Positions 1-8,728 of a DNA stretch of 64,000 bases are shown here, one piece after another. This DNA is from Salipiger sp. CCB-MM3 (GTDB lineage: Bacteria > Pseudomonadota > Alphaproteobacteria > Rhodobacterales > Rhodobacteraceae), in assembly GCF_001687105.1 (NCBI RefSeq), contig NZ_CP014600.1:124001-188000 (forward strand). The letters are read 5' to 3'. The notes beneath the pieces are model-generated. The model had not been told where the DNA came from. It did no database searches and saw only the letters and a program-made list of their open reading frames with translations. Each line of letters begins with the position of its first letter. The stretch's first letter is position 1. The translations under genes and the position numbers were made by a program.

Positions 1-585
1 GGGCTGGTGGCCGACCTCAAGGGCGATTTCATCCGCACCGTCTTTGCCGATCTCGACGAGTCCCGCCTGCCGCTGCTGCGCGACCATTTCCAGGCGCTCG
101 CCGCAGAGGGGCGTGACTGGCTCGCTGCGCAGGGCCATGACGGCGCCATAGATCTGAAGCTCTCGGCTGACATGCGCTACGCCGGGCAGAGCTACGAGAT
201 CGAGGTGGTGCTGGAGCCCGACTGGCTGTCGGACCTGCCGAAGATGACCCGCGCCTTCCACGCCACCCACCTCCGTATTTACGACTTCGACGATCCCGAG
301 GGTCAGATCGAGATGGTCAACCTGCGCCTCTCGGCGATCGGCGCCGGGCCCAAGCCCGACCTCGCCGAGCTGGCGCATGTCGAGGCGGGCGAGACCCGCG
401 ACGTACAAGTGCATATCGGCGGTTGGCGCCCGGTACCGCTGCACAGCCGCGCGGCGCTGGCCGCCGGCACGGTCTTCGACGGCCCGGCCATCGTCGCGCA
501 GGAAGACACCACCTTCGCCATCCCCGTGGGCGCCCGCGCCCGGGTCGACGGCAATCTCAACATCCACCTGCAGTTCGAGGACTGA
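1..585 (+). CDS. Hydantoinase/oxoprolinase subunit A, C-terminal part (partial)
   Basis: The reading frame is open from the first base of the window, so the true start lies upstream; the GTG at position 7 is only the first start-like codon. About 195 residues of the C-terminal region of a HyuA-type ATP-dependent hydantoinase/5-oxoprolinase are visible, including the usual closing segment (an FDGPAIVAQEDTT-like stretch) followed by a short beta tail. The family opens hydantoin or 5-oxoproline-type rings with ATP. It ends 3 bases before the B subunit, the normal A-B order. Substrate cannot be told from this fragment; N-methylhydantoin, 5-oxoproline and acetophenone-carboxylase-like chemistry are all possible for the family. 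Confidence 0.9.
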   Translation, partial: GLVADLKGDFIRTVFADLDESRLPLLRDHFQALAAEGRDWLAAQGHDGAIDLKLSADMRYAGQSYEIEVVLEPDWLSDLPKMTRAFHATHLRIYDFDDPEGQIEMVNLRLSAIGAGPKPDLAELAHVEAGETRDVQVHIGGWRPVPLHSRAALAAGTVFDGPAIVAQEDTTFAIPVGARARVDGNLNIHLQFED

Positions 586-588
586 TCC

Positions 589-2577
589 ATGTTCGACAAG
601 ATGACCCTCCAGGTGCTCGCCAACCATGCCCGCGCCGCGGCCGAGAACATGGCCCACACGCTGCACCGCACCGCGCATTCCGCCTTCGTCAAGGAGACGC
701 AGGATTTCACGGTTATGCTGATGGACCAGAGCGGTGACACGTTTGCCGTGCCGATGGAGTTGGGCGCGACGTGGTATCCGGGGCTGACCTACGGCCGCGC
801 CATCGACATGGTTGACGAGGAATACCGCCCCGGCGACGTCGCCTTCACCAACGATCCCTATTCGGGCCACGTAGCCACCCACGCCCCAGACACCCACCTG
901 TGGAAGCCGGTCTTTTCCGAAGGCGAGATCGTCGCCTGGACCGGCGGGCACATCCATAACACCGACATGGGCGGCGCGGTACCCGCCTCGCTCTCGCGTT
1001 CGCTGACCGAGATCCACCAGGAGGGCCTTCGCTTTCCACCGATGAAGCTCGTCCGCGAAGGGGTCTTTGACGAGCAGATCATGAAGATCATGTCGACCAA
1101 CGTGCGCAAGCCCGCGCTCAACATCGGTGACATCAAGGCCCTTGTGGGCGCGCTCGGAACCGGGGAGCGCAAGGTGCACGCGATGATCGAGCGTTTCGGC
1201 CATCGCGGCTTCCTGTCCGGCGTCGCGGCGCTGATGGAGCAGGCCGAGGCACAGGCCCGCGCGATCCTCTCGGAGATCCCCGACGGTGAATATGTCTTTG
1301 CCGACTATGCCGACGAGGACAGCGACGAGGCCAATCCCTGCCGCCTCAAGCTGACACTGACCATCCGCGGCGACGAGGCGATCCTCGATTTCACCGGCTC
1401 CGATCCGCAGCTGGCCTCTTCGCTCAATGTGCCCTCGGGGGGCGATCCCCGGCACACCATGCTGCTCGTGGGCGTCTACTACGTGCTCTATACGCTCAAC
1501 CCGCGCATCCTGCTGAACACCGGGCTGACGCGCCCCTTCACCTGCATCACCCCCGAGGGCACGGTGCTGAATCCGGTCTCTCCGGCGGCGGTAGGCATGC
1601 GCTCGCTCACCTGTGCGCGCTTGCGCTCGGTGATCTTTGGCGCCTTCGTGCAGGCGATCCCTGAGAGGATGCCCGCCGCGCCCGCCGGCAACAACTGCAT
1701 CGTCAATGTGATGACCCGCGACGAGCGTAGCCAAAAGACGGTGATCGCCGCGGTGAACCCGGTGGTGGGCGGTGGCGGCGGCATGCCGCATCGCGACGGC
1801 ACAAACGGCTCGGGCGCCGATGCGGCCTATCTCAAGAACACGCCGATCGAGATCACCGAGACCGAGGTGCCGGTGGAATTCGTCAAATACGGGCTGGCGC
1901 AGGATACCGGTGGCGCCGGGCGCTGGCGCGGGGGGCTGGCCACCGAGATGGCCTTCCGAGTCTTTACCCCCGACAGCCGCATCACCGCGCGCAACCGAGA
2001 CCGTTCGTTCTTCCGCCCCTGGGGCACAGGCGGCGGCAAGGCGGCGGGGCTCGCCGATATGGTGGTTAATCCCGGCACGCCCGAAGAGTGGCGCATGGGC
2101 TCGAAGGACACGGCGATCCTGCAGCCCGGAGATGTGCTCGAGGTCCGCTCGGCGGGTGGCGGCGGGCGTGGCAACCCGCTCGAGCGCGAGCCCTGGCGGG
2201 TCGCCCGCGACGTGGCGCGGGGCTATGTCTCGGCCGAGGCGGCCGCGCGCGACTACGGCGTGATCCTGAAGGATGCCGAGGTTGACGAGGCGGCCACCGC
2301 CAAGGCGCGCGCCGCGATGCCGACTCCCCCCGAGGCCTTCTTCCACTACGGTCCCGAACGCGAGGGCTACGAGGCGCGCTGGACCGCCGAGGCCTACGAT
2401 CGCCTGACCGAGATCCTCGCTGCGCTGCCGATCCACTGGCGTTTCTTCACCAAGACCGAGATCTTCCGCCGGATCGAGGGCAGCGGCGCGGATGCCGTTG
2501 AGGCGGCCTTCGCGGCAACCTGCGCGCGCTTCCCCGAGCTGCCGCGCCCGACAACCTACGCCGAGGCGGCGGAATGA
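589..2577 (+). CDS. Hydantoinase/oxoprolinase subunit B
   Basis: This 662-residue protein matches HyuB/HydB-type subunits over its full length. It opens with the family's typical start (LANHARAAAENMAHTLHRTAHS), has the acidic NDPY..GHVATHAPD stretch near residues 85-100, the GGHIHNTDMGG segment near 120, and the glycine-rich GDVLEVRSAGGGGRGNPLER end near 525. It forms the second subunit of the ATP-dependent ring-opening enzyme with the upstream gene. The last ~110 residues form an extra C-terminal extension that varies in the family. Its stop overlaps the start of the next gene (ATGA), indicating translational coupling. Confidence 0.93.
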   Translation: MFDKMTLQVLANHARAAAENMAHTLHRTAHSAFVKETQDFTVMLMDQSGDTFAVPMELGATWYPGLTYGRAIDMVDEEYRPGDVAFTNDPYSGHVATHAPDTHLWKPVFSEGEIVAWTGGHIHNTDMGGAVPASLSRSLTEIHQEGLRFPPMKLVREGVFDEQIMKIMSTNVRKPALNIGDIKALVGALGTGERKVHAMIERFGHRGFLSGVAALMEQAEAQARAILSEIPDGEYVFADYADEDSDEANPCRLKLTLTIRGDEAILDFTGSDPQLASSLNVPSGGDPRHTMLLVGVYYVLYTLNPRILLNTGLTRPFTCITPEGTVLNPVSPAAVGMRSLTCARLRSVIFGAFVQAIPERMPAAPAGNNCIVNVMTRDERSQKTVIAAVNPVVGGGGGMPHRDGTNGSGADAAYLKNTPIEITETEVPVEFVKYGLAQDTGGAGRWRGGLATEMAFRVFTPDSRITARNRDRSFFRPWGTGGGKAAGLADMVVNPGTPEEWRMGSKDTAILQPGDVLEVRSAGGGGRGNPLEREPWRVARDVARGYVSAEAAARDYGVILKDAEVDEAATAKARAAMPTPPEAFFHYGPEREGYEARWTAEAYDRLTEILAALPIHWRFFTKTEIFRRIEGSGADAVEAAFAATCARFPELPRPTTYAEAAE

Positions 2578-2933
2578 ACGGCGGGCGGCTCGTCCGGCTG
2601 GCCGAGACCGCCCGCGCGCCGGTCGGCTTCAGCTTCGATGGCGAGGCGCTGACCGGGCTCGAAGGTGACACGGTGCTGACCGCGATCCTGCTGTCGCGAC
2701 GCGCTCTCCGCGATGCCGAGTTCGGCCCCGAGGGGCGCGCGGGCTTCTGCTTGATGAGCGCCTGCCAGGACTGCTGGGTCTGGCAGGAAACGGGGCCACG
2801 GCTACGCGCCTGCTCGACCCCCTTGCGCGAGGGAATGCAGCTGCGCAGTGCCCCCGGTGCGGCGCAGTGGCCGGGTGTGGCCGGGGCACGCACCGAAAAC
2901 CGGGCTGAAGTTCATCCCGGAGACTCCGCATGA
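2574..2933 (+). CDS. (2Fe-2S)-binding small subunit of an FAD-dependent oxidoreductase
   Basis: A 119-residue protein with a plant-ferredoxin-like C-x4-C-x2-C...C cluster motif (CLMSACQDC, then a Cys near residue 79). It resembles the small subunits found beside HcnB/opine-oxidase-type flavoproteins (HcnA, SoxA-like). It probably feeds electrons to or from the adjacent FAD protein. Both its start and its stop overlap neighbours in ATGA junctions, so HyuB, this protein and the next flavoprotein should be made in fixed ratio. The substrate is unknown; an amine, imino acid or hydantoin-derived N-carbamoyl compound would fit the context. Confidence 0.8.
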   Translation: MNGGRLVRLAETARAPVGFSFDGEALTGLEGDTVLTAILLSRRALRDAEFGPEGRAGFCLMSACQDCWVWQETGPRLRACSTPLREGMQLRSAPGAAQWPGVAGARTENRAEVHPGDSA

Positions 2934-4300
2934 CCCGTGTGCTGATCGTCGGCGCCGGTCCGGCAGGCATCCGCGCGGCCGAGACCCTCGTTGCTGCGGG
3001 GCTGCACCCCATCGTGGTGGACGAGGCCGCCCGCGCTGGCGGGCAGATCTACCGCCGACCGCCCGAGGGCTTTACCCGCCCGCCGGAAAACCTCTACGGG
3101 TCCGAGGCCGCCAAGGCGCGTGCGGTTCACGCCACCTTCGATGCGCTGGTGGCCGGCAGCAAACTCACGCACCTGCCGCAGCGCTCGGTCATGGCGCTCC
3201 GCGCCGGGGTGGCGTATGTGCTGGGCGAGCTTCGGCAGGAAATTCCCTACGACCGGCTGATCCTCGCGACAGGCGCCACCGACCGGCTTGCCCCGGTACC
3301 GGGCTGGCAGATGGGCGGAGTCTATTCGCTTGGCGCTGCGCAGATCGCGCTGAAGGCGCAGGGTGTGGCGCTGGGGCGGAAGATCGTGCTGGCCGGTTCC
3401 GGGCCACTGTTGACGCTGCTCGCGACGCAGCTCGTCGCGGTGGGCGCGGACGTGGCTGCAGTACTCGACACCGCGCCGATGACGGCGCAGTTTCAGGGCG
3501 GCTTGCGCATGGCGCTTGCGCGTCCTGTGGTAACCCTGCGCGGCCTGCGGCTGCGCGCTGCACTGGGGCGGCGCTATCATGCGGGCGTCGCGCTGGAGCG
3601 GATCGAAAGCGATGAGACCGGCCCGACGGCGGTGATCTGGCGCGACGCCCGGGGCAGGGTGCAACATACCGGCTGCGACATGGTCGGCCTCGGCTGGCAC
3701 CTGCGTTCGGACGGGACGCTCGCCGACCTTGCCGGGGCCCGCTTCGACTGGAGCGCCGCGTTTTCGCAATGGCTGCCTCGGGCCGATCCGCTGGGCCGTG
3801 CGGGCGACGGGCTCTATCTCGCCGGGGACGGGCTGCGCATTCTCGGCGCCGACGGTGCCGAGCTTGCGGGTCGCGCCGCCGCCATCGCCTGCCTTCAGGA
3901 CCTTGGCCTGCCGCACCCCAATCCTGCCCCGATCCTGCGCTGTCTCGCGCGGATGCAGCGCTTTGCCCATGGCATGGCGCGGGCTTTCCCCTGGCCCTCC
4001 GACATGATCCGCGGTCTGCCAGACACAACCAATGTCTGCCGGTGCGAGGGCATCTCGGCTGGCGAGTTGCGCGCCACGCTGCCGCTCTCGGGGCCCGAGG
4101 CGAACCGGGCGAAGTCGCTGGCGCGGGTCGGCATGGGACGCTGCCAGGGGCGCTATTGCCAGCTGGCGGGCGCCGAGATCATCGCTGCGGCTTCGGGGCA
4201 GGCACCGGAGGATGTGGGCCGACTGCGCGCGCAAGCTCCGGCCCGGCCCGTGCCGATCGGCGCGTGGTTGGCGGCGGAGGAGCAGCGCGAGGCAGAATAA
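2930..4300 (+). CDS. FAD/NAD(P)-binding oxidoreductase, HcnB/opine oxidase type
   Basis: A 456-residue flavoprotein. It has an N-terminal dinucleotide fold (VLIVGAGPAGIRAAETL, residues 4-20), a second nucleotide fold near residue 155 (VLAGSGPLLTLLA), and a C-terminal BFD-like [2Fe-2S] region with Cys residues in VCRCEGIS (near 367) and GRCQGRYC (near 405). This layout matches HcnB, the A subunit of octopine/nopaline oxidase, and related amine-oxidising dehydrogenases that work with a small ferredoxin-like partner. The start overlaps the partner's stop (ATGA). Sitting between a hydantoinase and aldehyde dehydrogenases, it may oxidise a C-N bond to give an aldehyde; that role is inferred. Confidence 0.85.
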   Translation: MTRVLIVGAGPAGIRAAETLVAAGLHPIVVDEAARAGGQIYRRPPEGFTRPPENLYGSEAAKARAVHATFDALVAGSKLTHLPQRSVMALRAGVAYVLGELRQEIPYDRLILATGATDRLAPVPGWQMGGVYSLGAAQIALKAQGVALGRKIVLAGSGPLLTLLATQLVAVGADVAAVLDTAPMTAQFQGGLRMALARPVVTLRGLRLRAALGRRYHAGVALERIESDETGPTAVIWRDARGRVQHTGCDMVGLGWHLRSDGTLADLAGARFDWSAAFSQWLPRADPLGRAGDGLYLAGDGLRILGADGAELAGRAAAIACLQDLGLPHPNPAPILRCLARMQRFAHGMARAFPWPSDMIRGLPDTTNVCRCEGISAGELRATLPLSGPEANRAKSLARVGMGRCQGRYCQLAGAEIIAAASGQAPEDVGRLRAQAPARPVPIGAWLAAEEQREAE

Positions 4301-4408
4301 TCTGCCAGCGTCGCGCATCCCGCAGAGAATTCTGCCGCAGCCCGGCTTTCGGCAGTTTTCGCCGGGCGCGGGCGCGCAGATTGCGGGCAAGGAAAGACAG
4401 GAGGCGCC

Positions 4409-5860
4409 ATGCCCGGCTTCGACATCCCGCTGCCCTGCGGACATTTCATCGCGGGTCGCTACGTGCCCGGCGACGCTGCTATCGAGGTGATCTCTCCCTC
4501 GACGGGCCAGCGCATCGGGGCGATCCCGCGCGCCGACGCCGCGCTGGTGAACGAGGCGGTCGAGGCCGCGCGCGCGGCCCGCGCCGTGTCGAACTGGGGC
4601 GGCATCGCACCGCGCGAACGGCTGAAGGCGCTGCACGCCTGGGCCGACCTGATCGAAGCTGAGGCCGACAAGCTGGCCTATCTCGAGGCGGTCTGCTCCT
4701 CGCGCCCGCTGGCTCATGCAAGGGTCGGCGACGTCCTGGTCACCGCTGAGCAGATCCGCTTCTTTGCCGAGTTTGCCGACAAGGAAGGCGGCACCTTGGT
4801 TCCGACCTCGGACAGCGCCTTTGGCTTCATCTCGGACGAGCCCTACGGCGTTGTCGGCGCGATCACGCCATGGAACTTCCCGATCTCCATGGCGGGCTGG
4901 AAGCTCGGCCCTGCGCTGTCGGCCGGCAACGCCGTGGTGCTGAAACCCTCCGAGATGACGCCCTACAGCACGCTCTACCTTGCGGAGCTGTCGGTGCGGG
5001 CCGGCATCCCGGCGGGACTGATCAACATCGTTCTGGGCGACGGGCCGGTGACCGGCACCGCGATCACCGGCCATCCGGGCATCGACAAGGTGTCCTTCAC
5101 CGGATCGACCCGCGCGGGCGCGGCGATCATGGAGAACATCGCCCGCTCCGGCATCAAGCCGATGACGCTGGAGCTGGGCGGCAAGAGCCCGATGGTGGTC
5201 TTTGCCGATGCCGACCTCGATCTCGCGGCGGACTGTCTCGAGCGCGGCATCCTGCCCAACGCCGGGCAGTTCTGCGTTGCGGGCTCACGCATCCTCGTCG
5301 AGCAGAGCATCGCCGAGCCGCTGGCCGAGCGGCTGAAGGAGCGCTTCGCCCGCCATGTCCCCGCCGACACTCTGGCCCCGGACGCCGGCTTCTCGCCGAT
5401 CATTTCGGAGGGGCAGATGGCCCGGATCGACGGTATCGTACAGGCGGCTGCGGGGCAGGGAGGTGAGATCCTCTGCGGCGGCGCGCCCTTCGAGCGCGAG
5501 GGCAGTTACTACCAGCCGACGTTGATCAGCGGGGTGACCCAGGACAACCCGGCGGTGACCGAGGAGATTTTCGGCCCCGTGGCCACCCTTCAGACGTTCG
5601 AGGGCGAGGAAGAGGCCATGGCGCTGGCCGCCCACCCGACCTACGGGCTGGCCGCCGGCTTGTTCACCCGCGATGTCAGCCGGGCGCTGCGCCTGTCGCG
5701 GCGGCTCGAGGCCGGGACCGTCTGGATCAACCGCTATGGCCGCTCGCGCGACCACATCCTGCCGACGGGCGGCTGGAAGGCCTCGGGCCTTGGCAAGGAC
5801 CTCGGGCGCGAGGCCTACCTTGCAAACCGGCGCAGCAAGTCCGTACTGATCGATCTATGA
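4409..5860 (+). CDS. NAD(P)-dependent aldehyde dehydrogenase
   Basis: A 483-residue ALDH-superfamily enzyme. The cofactor-side motif TPWNFP is near residue 154, the FTGSTRAG Rossmann motif near 232, the general base in LELGGKSP near 255, and the catalytic Cys in NAGQFCVAGSR near residue 289. The start has a strong ribosome-binding site (AGGAGG, 7 bases upstream). It oxidises an aldehyde to an acid; the exact aldehyde is not evident. It lies 108 bases after the flavoprotein and 15 bases before the next dehydrogenase, so it belongs to the same catabolic operon. Confidence 0.92.
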   Translation: MPGFDIPLPCGHFIAGRYVPGDAAIEVISPSTGQRIGAIPRADAALVNEAVEAARAARAVSNWGGIAPRERLKALHAWADLIEAEADKLAYLEAVCSSRPLAHARVGDVLVTAEQIRFFAEFADKEGGTLVPTSDSAFGFISDEPYGVVGAITPWNFPISMAGWKLGPALSAGNAVVLKPSEMTPYSTLYLAELSVRAGIPAGLINIVLGDGPVTGTAITGHPGIDKVSFTGSTRAGAAIMENIARSGIKPMTLELGGKSPMVVFADADLDLAADCLERGILPNAGQFCVAGSRILVEQSIAEPLAERLKERFARHVPADTLAPDAGFSPIISEGQMARIDGIVQAAAGQGGEILCGGAPFEREGSYYQPTLISGVTQDNPAVTEEIFGPVATLQTFEGEEEAMALAAHPTYGLAAGLFTRDVSRALRLSRRLEAGTVWINRYGRSRDHILPTGGWKASGLGKDLGREAYLANRRSKSVLIDL

Positions 5861-5875
5861 ATTGGGGAGTTTTCC

Positions 5876-6919
5876 ATGAAGACCTATAACCTTGCCCTGA
5901 TCCCCGGTGACGGGATCGGCGTTGACGTGACCGATGCCGCGATGGAGGTGCTTGGCGCCGCTGCGACGGGGCGCTTTGCCTTCGAGACCACCTCCTTCCC
6001 GTGGTCGTGTGAGTATTACCTCGAGCACGGCACGATGATGCCCGAAGGCGGGATCGAGACGCTGCGCGGGTTTGATGCGATCTACCTCGGCGCCGTGGGC
6101 TGGCCGGCGACGGTGCCGGACTCGGTCTCGCTGCACGGGCTGCTGCTGCCGATCCGCAAGGCCTTCAACCAATATGCCAACATCCGCCCGCACCGGCTGC
6201 TGGCGGGGGTCGAGGGGCCGCTGAAGGCCGAGGGCTTCGACATCCTGTGCATCCGCGAGAACACCGAGGGCGAATACTCGGGCGCCGGCGGCCGCGTGCA
6301 TGAGGGCAAGGACAACGAGGTGGCGGTCGAGACTTCGGTCTTCACCCGGGCCGGCGTCGAGCGCATCCTGCGCTTCGGCTTCGAGCAGGCGCGGGCGCGG
6401 CGGGGGCACCTGACCTCGGTGACCAAATCCAACGCGCAGAAATATTCGATGGTGTTCTGGGACGAGGTGACGCGCGAACTGTCCGCCGAATACTCCGATG
6501 TCACCGTCAGCCACATGCACATCGACGCCATGGCCGCCAAGATGGTCATGGCGCCGCAGGATCTGGACGTGGTGGTCGCCTCGAACCTCTTCGGCGACAT
6601 CCTCACCGACCTCGGAGCGGCGATCCAGGGCGGGCTGGGCTTTGCCGCCTCGGCCAATATCAACCCGGACCGCTCGGCGCCCTCGATGTTCGAGCCGGTG
6701 CACGGCTCGGCGCCCGATATCGCCGGCAAGAACATCGCCAACCCGATCGCCGCGATCTGGTCGGTGGCGCAGATGCTCGAGCACCTCGGCGAGGCCGAGG
6801 CCTCCGCCGCCGTGCTCGCCGCCATCGAGGCCGCCACCGCCAGGGGCATCGGCATCCGCCCGGGGCTCAACACCACCCAAGAGATCACCGCGGCCGTCAT
6901 CGCCGCTCTGGAGGCCTGA
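5876..6919 (+). CDS. Isocitrate/isopropylmalate-family dehydrogenase (tartrate dehydrogenase/decarboxylase-like)
   Basis: A 347-residue beta-decarboxylating dehydrogenase. It has the family opening LALIPGDGIG, the REN(T)EGEYSG phosphosite-like segment near residue 125, the Asp-rich metal/substrate site (HMHIDAMAAKM, SNLFGDILTDL near 225-245) and the EPVHGSAPDIAGKNIANP cofactor loop near 278. Length and sequence style match the tartrate dehydrogenase/D-malate dehydrogenase group (TtuC/YeaU) better than LeuB. It would oxidise and decarboxylate a 2-hydroxyacid. It lies between two aldehyde dehydrogenases in one operon; only 3 bases separate it from the next gene. Confidence 0.85.
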   Translation: MKTYNLALIPGDGIGVDVTDAAMEVLGAAATGRFAFETTSFPWSCEYYLEHGTMMPEGGIETLRGFDAIYLGAVGWPATVPDSVSLHGLLLPIRKAFNQYANIRPHRLLAGVEGPLKAEGFDILCIRENTEGEYSGAGGRVHEGKDNEVAVETSVFTRAGVERILRFGFEQARARRGHLTSVTKSNAQKYSMVFWDEVTRELSAEYSDVTVSHMHIDAMAAKMVMAPQDLDVVVASNLFGDILTDLGAAIQGGLGFAASANINPDRSAPSMFEPVHGSAPDIAGKNIANPIAAIWSVAQMLEHLGEAEASAAVLAAIEAATARGIGIRPGLNTTQEITAAVIAALEA

Positions 6920-6922
6920 GCC

Positions 6923-8395
6923 ATGACCCTGCACACCGCCTTCGCCGCCGACATCCGCGACAGCCTTTCCGATCCCGACCTCTTCCGCGAGGCGGCGCTG
7001 ATTGACGGCCAGTGGATCGCCCGCGCTGACATGGAGGTCAGCAACCCCGCCACCGGCGGCACGCTTGGCCAGATGCCCGATTGCACCGCCGCAGAGACCG
7101 GCCGCGCCATCGCCGCCGCCGAAGCGGCGATGCTGGCCTGGAAGAAGAAGACCCACGCCGAGCGCGCCGATCTGCTGATGGTCTGGTACAACCTGATGCT
7201 CGAGCACGCCGACGATCTGGCGCTGATCCTCACCGCCGAGCAGGGCAAGCCGCTGGCGGAGGCCAAGGGCGAGATCCTCTATGGCGCCTCCTTCGTGCGC
7301 TGGTTCGCCGAAGAGGCGCGGCGGATCAACGGCCACATCATCCCCAGCCCGGTGCCGGGCAAGAAGATCTTCGCGATGAAGGAGCCGGTGGGCGTCTGCG
7401 CGATCATCACGCCGTGGAACTTCCCCAATGCGATGATCACCCGCAAGGTCGCGCCGGGTCTGGCGGCGGGCTGCACCATGGTGATCAAACCCTCGGACTT
7501 CACCCCCTATTCGGCGCTGGCGCTCTGCGTGCTGGCCGAGCGCGCGGGCATCCCGGCGGGCGTGCTCAACGTGCTGACCGGCCGCCCCGAGGAGATCGGC
7601 GCGACGCTCACCGCCTCGCCGGTGGTGCGCAAACTGTCGTTCACTGGCTCGACGCGGGTCGGGGCGCTGCTCGCCGAGCAATGCGCACCCACACTGAAGA
7701 AGATGTCGCTGGAGCTTGGCGGCAACGCGCCCTTCATCGTCTTTGACGACGCCGATCTCGACGCGGCGGTCGAGGGCGCCATGGCCAGCAAGTTCCGCAA
7801 CGGCGGGCAGACCTGCGTCTGCGCCAACCGCATCCTCGTGCAGTCCGGCATCCACGACCGTTTCGTCGCGGCGCTGGCGGCGAAAGTCGACGCGCTGAAG
7901 GTCGCGCCGGGCACCGAGGAGGGGGCGCACATCGGCCCGATGATCAGCGCCGCCGCGATCACCAAGATCACTGCCCATGTCGAGGATGCGCTGTCAAAAG
8001 GCGCCACCCGCGCCACGGCCGCGCGTGACCTGCCGAGCCAGTTCGCCGATCCGGTGGTGCTGACCGGCGCGACGCAGGAGATGCGTCTGGCCGGCGAGGA
8101 AACCTTCGGCCCGGTCGCCCCGATCTTCAAATTCGAGACCGAGGCAGAGGCTCTGCAGATCGCCAACGGCACGCCCTTCGGGTTGGCGGCGTACTTCTAC
8201 ACCCGTGACATGGCCCGTGCCTTCCGCTTCGGCGAGGCGCTGGAGGCGGGGCTCGTGGGGCTCAACACCGGCGCGGTGAGCCACGCCGAGGCGCCCTTCG
8301 GCGGGGTGAAGGCCTCCGGCCTCGGCCGCGAGGGCGCGCAGGAGGGCATCGAGGAGTACCTCGAGACCAAGGCCTTCCACTTCGGCGGGCTTTGA
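6923..8395 (+). CDS. NAD(P)-dependent succinate-semialdehyde dehydrogenase family protein
   Basis: A 490-residue ALDH of the GabD branch. It shows TPWNFPNAMITRK near residue 166, FTGSTRVG near 237, LELGGNAPFIVFDDADLD near 260 and the catalytic Cys in FRNGGQTCVCANRI near residue 294. The LELGGNAPF and GGQTCVCANR signatures are typical of succinate-semialdehyde dehydrogenases. It would feed a C4 semialdehyde into the TCA cycle as the last step of the operon. It is followed within 30 bases by a strong terminator. Confidence 0.9.
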   Translation: MTLHTAFAADIRDSLSDPDLFREAALIDGQWIARADMEVSNPATGGTLGQMPDCTAAETGRAIAAAEAAMLAWKKKTHAERADLLMVWYNLMLEHADDLALILTAEQGKPLAEAKGEILYGASFVRWFAEEARRINGHIIPSPVPGKKIFAMKEPVGVCAIITPWNFPNAMITRKVAPGLAAGCTMVIKPSDFTPYSALALCVLAERAGIPAGVLNVLTGRPEEIGATLTASPVVRKLSFTGSTRVGALLAEQCAPTLKKMSLELGGNAPFIVFDDADLDAAVEGAMASKFRNGGQTCVCANRILVQSGIHDRFVAALAAKVDALKVAPGTEEGAHIGPMISAAAITKITAHVEDALSKGATRATAARDLPSQFADPVVLTGATQEMRLAGEETFGPVAPIFKFETEAEALQIANGTPFGLAAYFYTRDMARAFRFGEALEAGLVGLNTGAVSHAEAPFGGVKASGLGREGAQEGIEEYLETKAFHFGGL

Positions 8396-8419
8396 GCGCG
8401 TCCCGGTGACACCTCGCAG

Positions 8420-8454
8420 GCGGGGCCATGGCAATGCCATAGCCCCGCTTTCTG
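8420..8454 (+). terminator. Intrinsic terminator after the catabolic operon
   Basis: GCGGGGC pairs with GCCCCGC, and an inner ATGGC/GCCAT stem closes on an AAT loop. The hairpin runs from 8420 to 8448 and is followed by TTTCTGTT on the plus strand. It sits 25 bases after the stop of the semialdehyde dehydrogenase gene and closes the plus-strand operon. Confidence 0.85.
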
Positions 8455-8728
8455 TTCAGGCTGCCCGAGGTTACGGCCCGAGCGAATGGGCCCGTCGCGG
8501 CTCAAACTATGGTGGGAGTGAAATCCTCGCGTTTAGAGCGGGCAGGGCGGCGCGTTGGTAGATCATTCCCTGATTGAGTACTCACGAGAGGCTCTAGTGT
8601 AGGTCGCCCCACGAGGTCGGAAGTGCAAAGCATGTCTCTCGCGCGCTCGATCGGGAATCCTGGAGAGCCTACTGGGCAGCTGGCGACCAACTTCTCGGGT
8701 ATTTTCGGCCCGGTGAAGGTCAGCTCAC
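8455..8728. other. Intergenic spacer, no gene recognised
   Basis: About 270 bases lie between the terminator and the stop of the minus-strand amidase gene. Short open frames exist on both strands but none resembles a known family or has a convincing ribosome-binding site. I see no further repeat or RNA structure here. Confidence 0.5.

Noticed and set aside
2912..5074. A 720-codon minus-strand frame
   Set aside because: It is antisense to the flavoprotein and aldehyde dehydrogenase genes and has no recognisable domain.
5855..7978. A 707-codon open frame on the minus strand
   Set aside because: It lies opposite two well-supported dehydrogenase genes, is rich in Arg, Gly and His in a pattern typical of GC-rich antisense frames, and matches no family.
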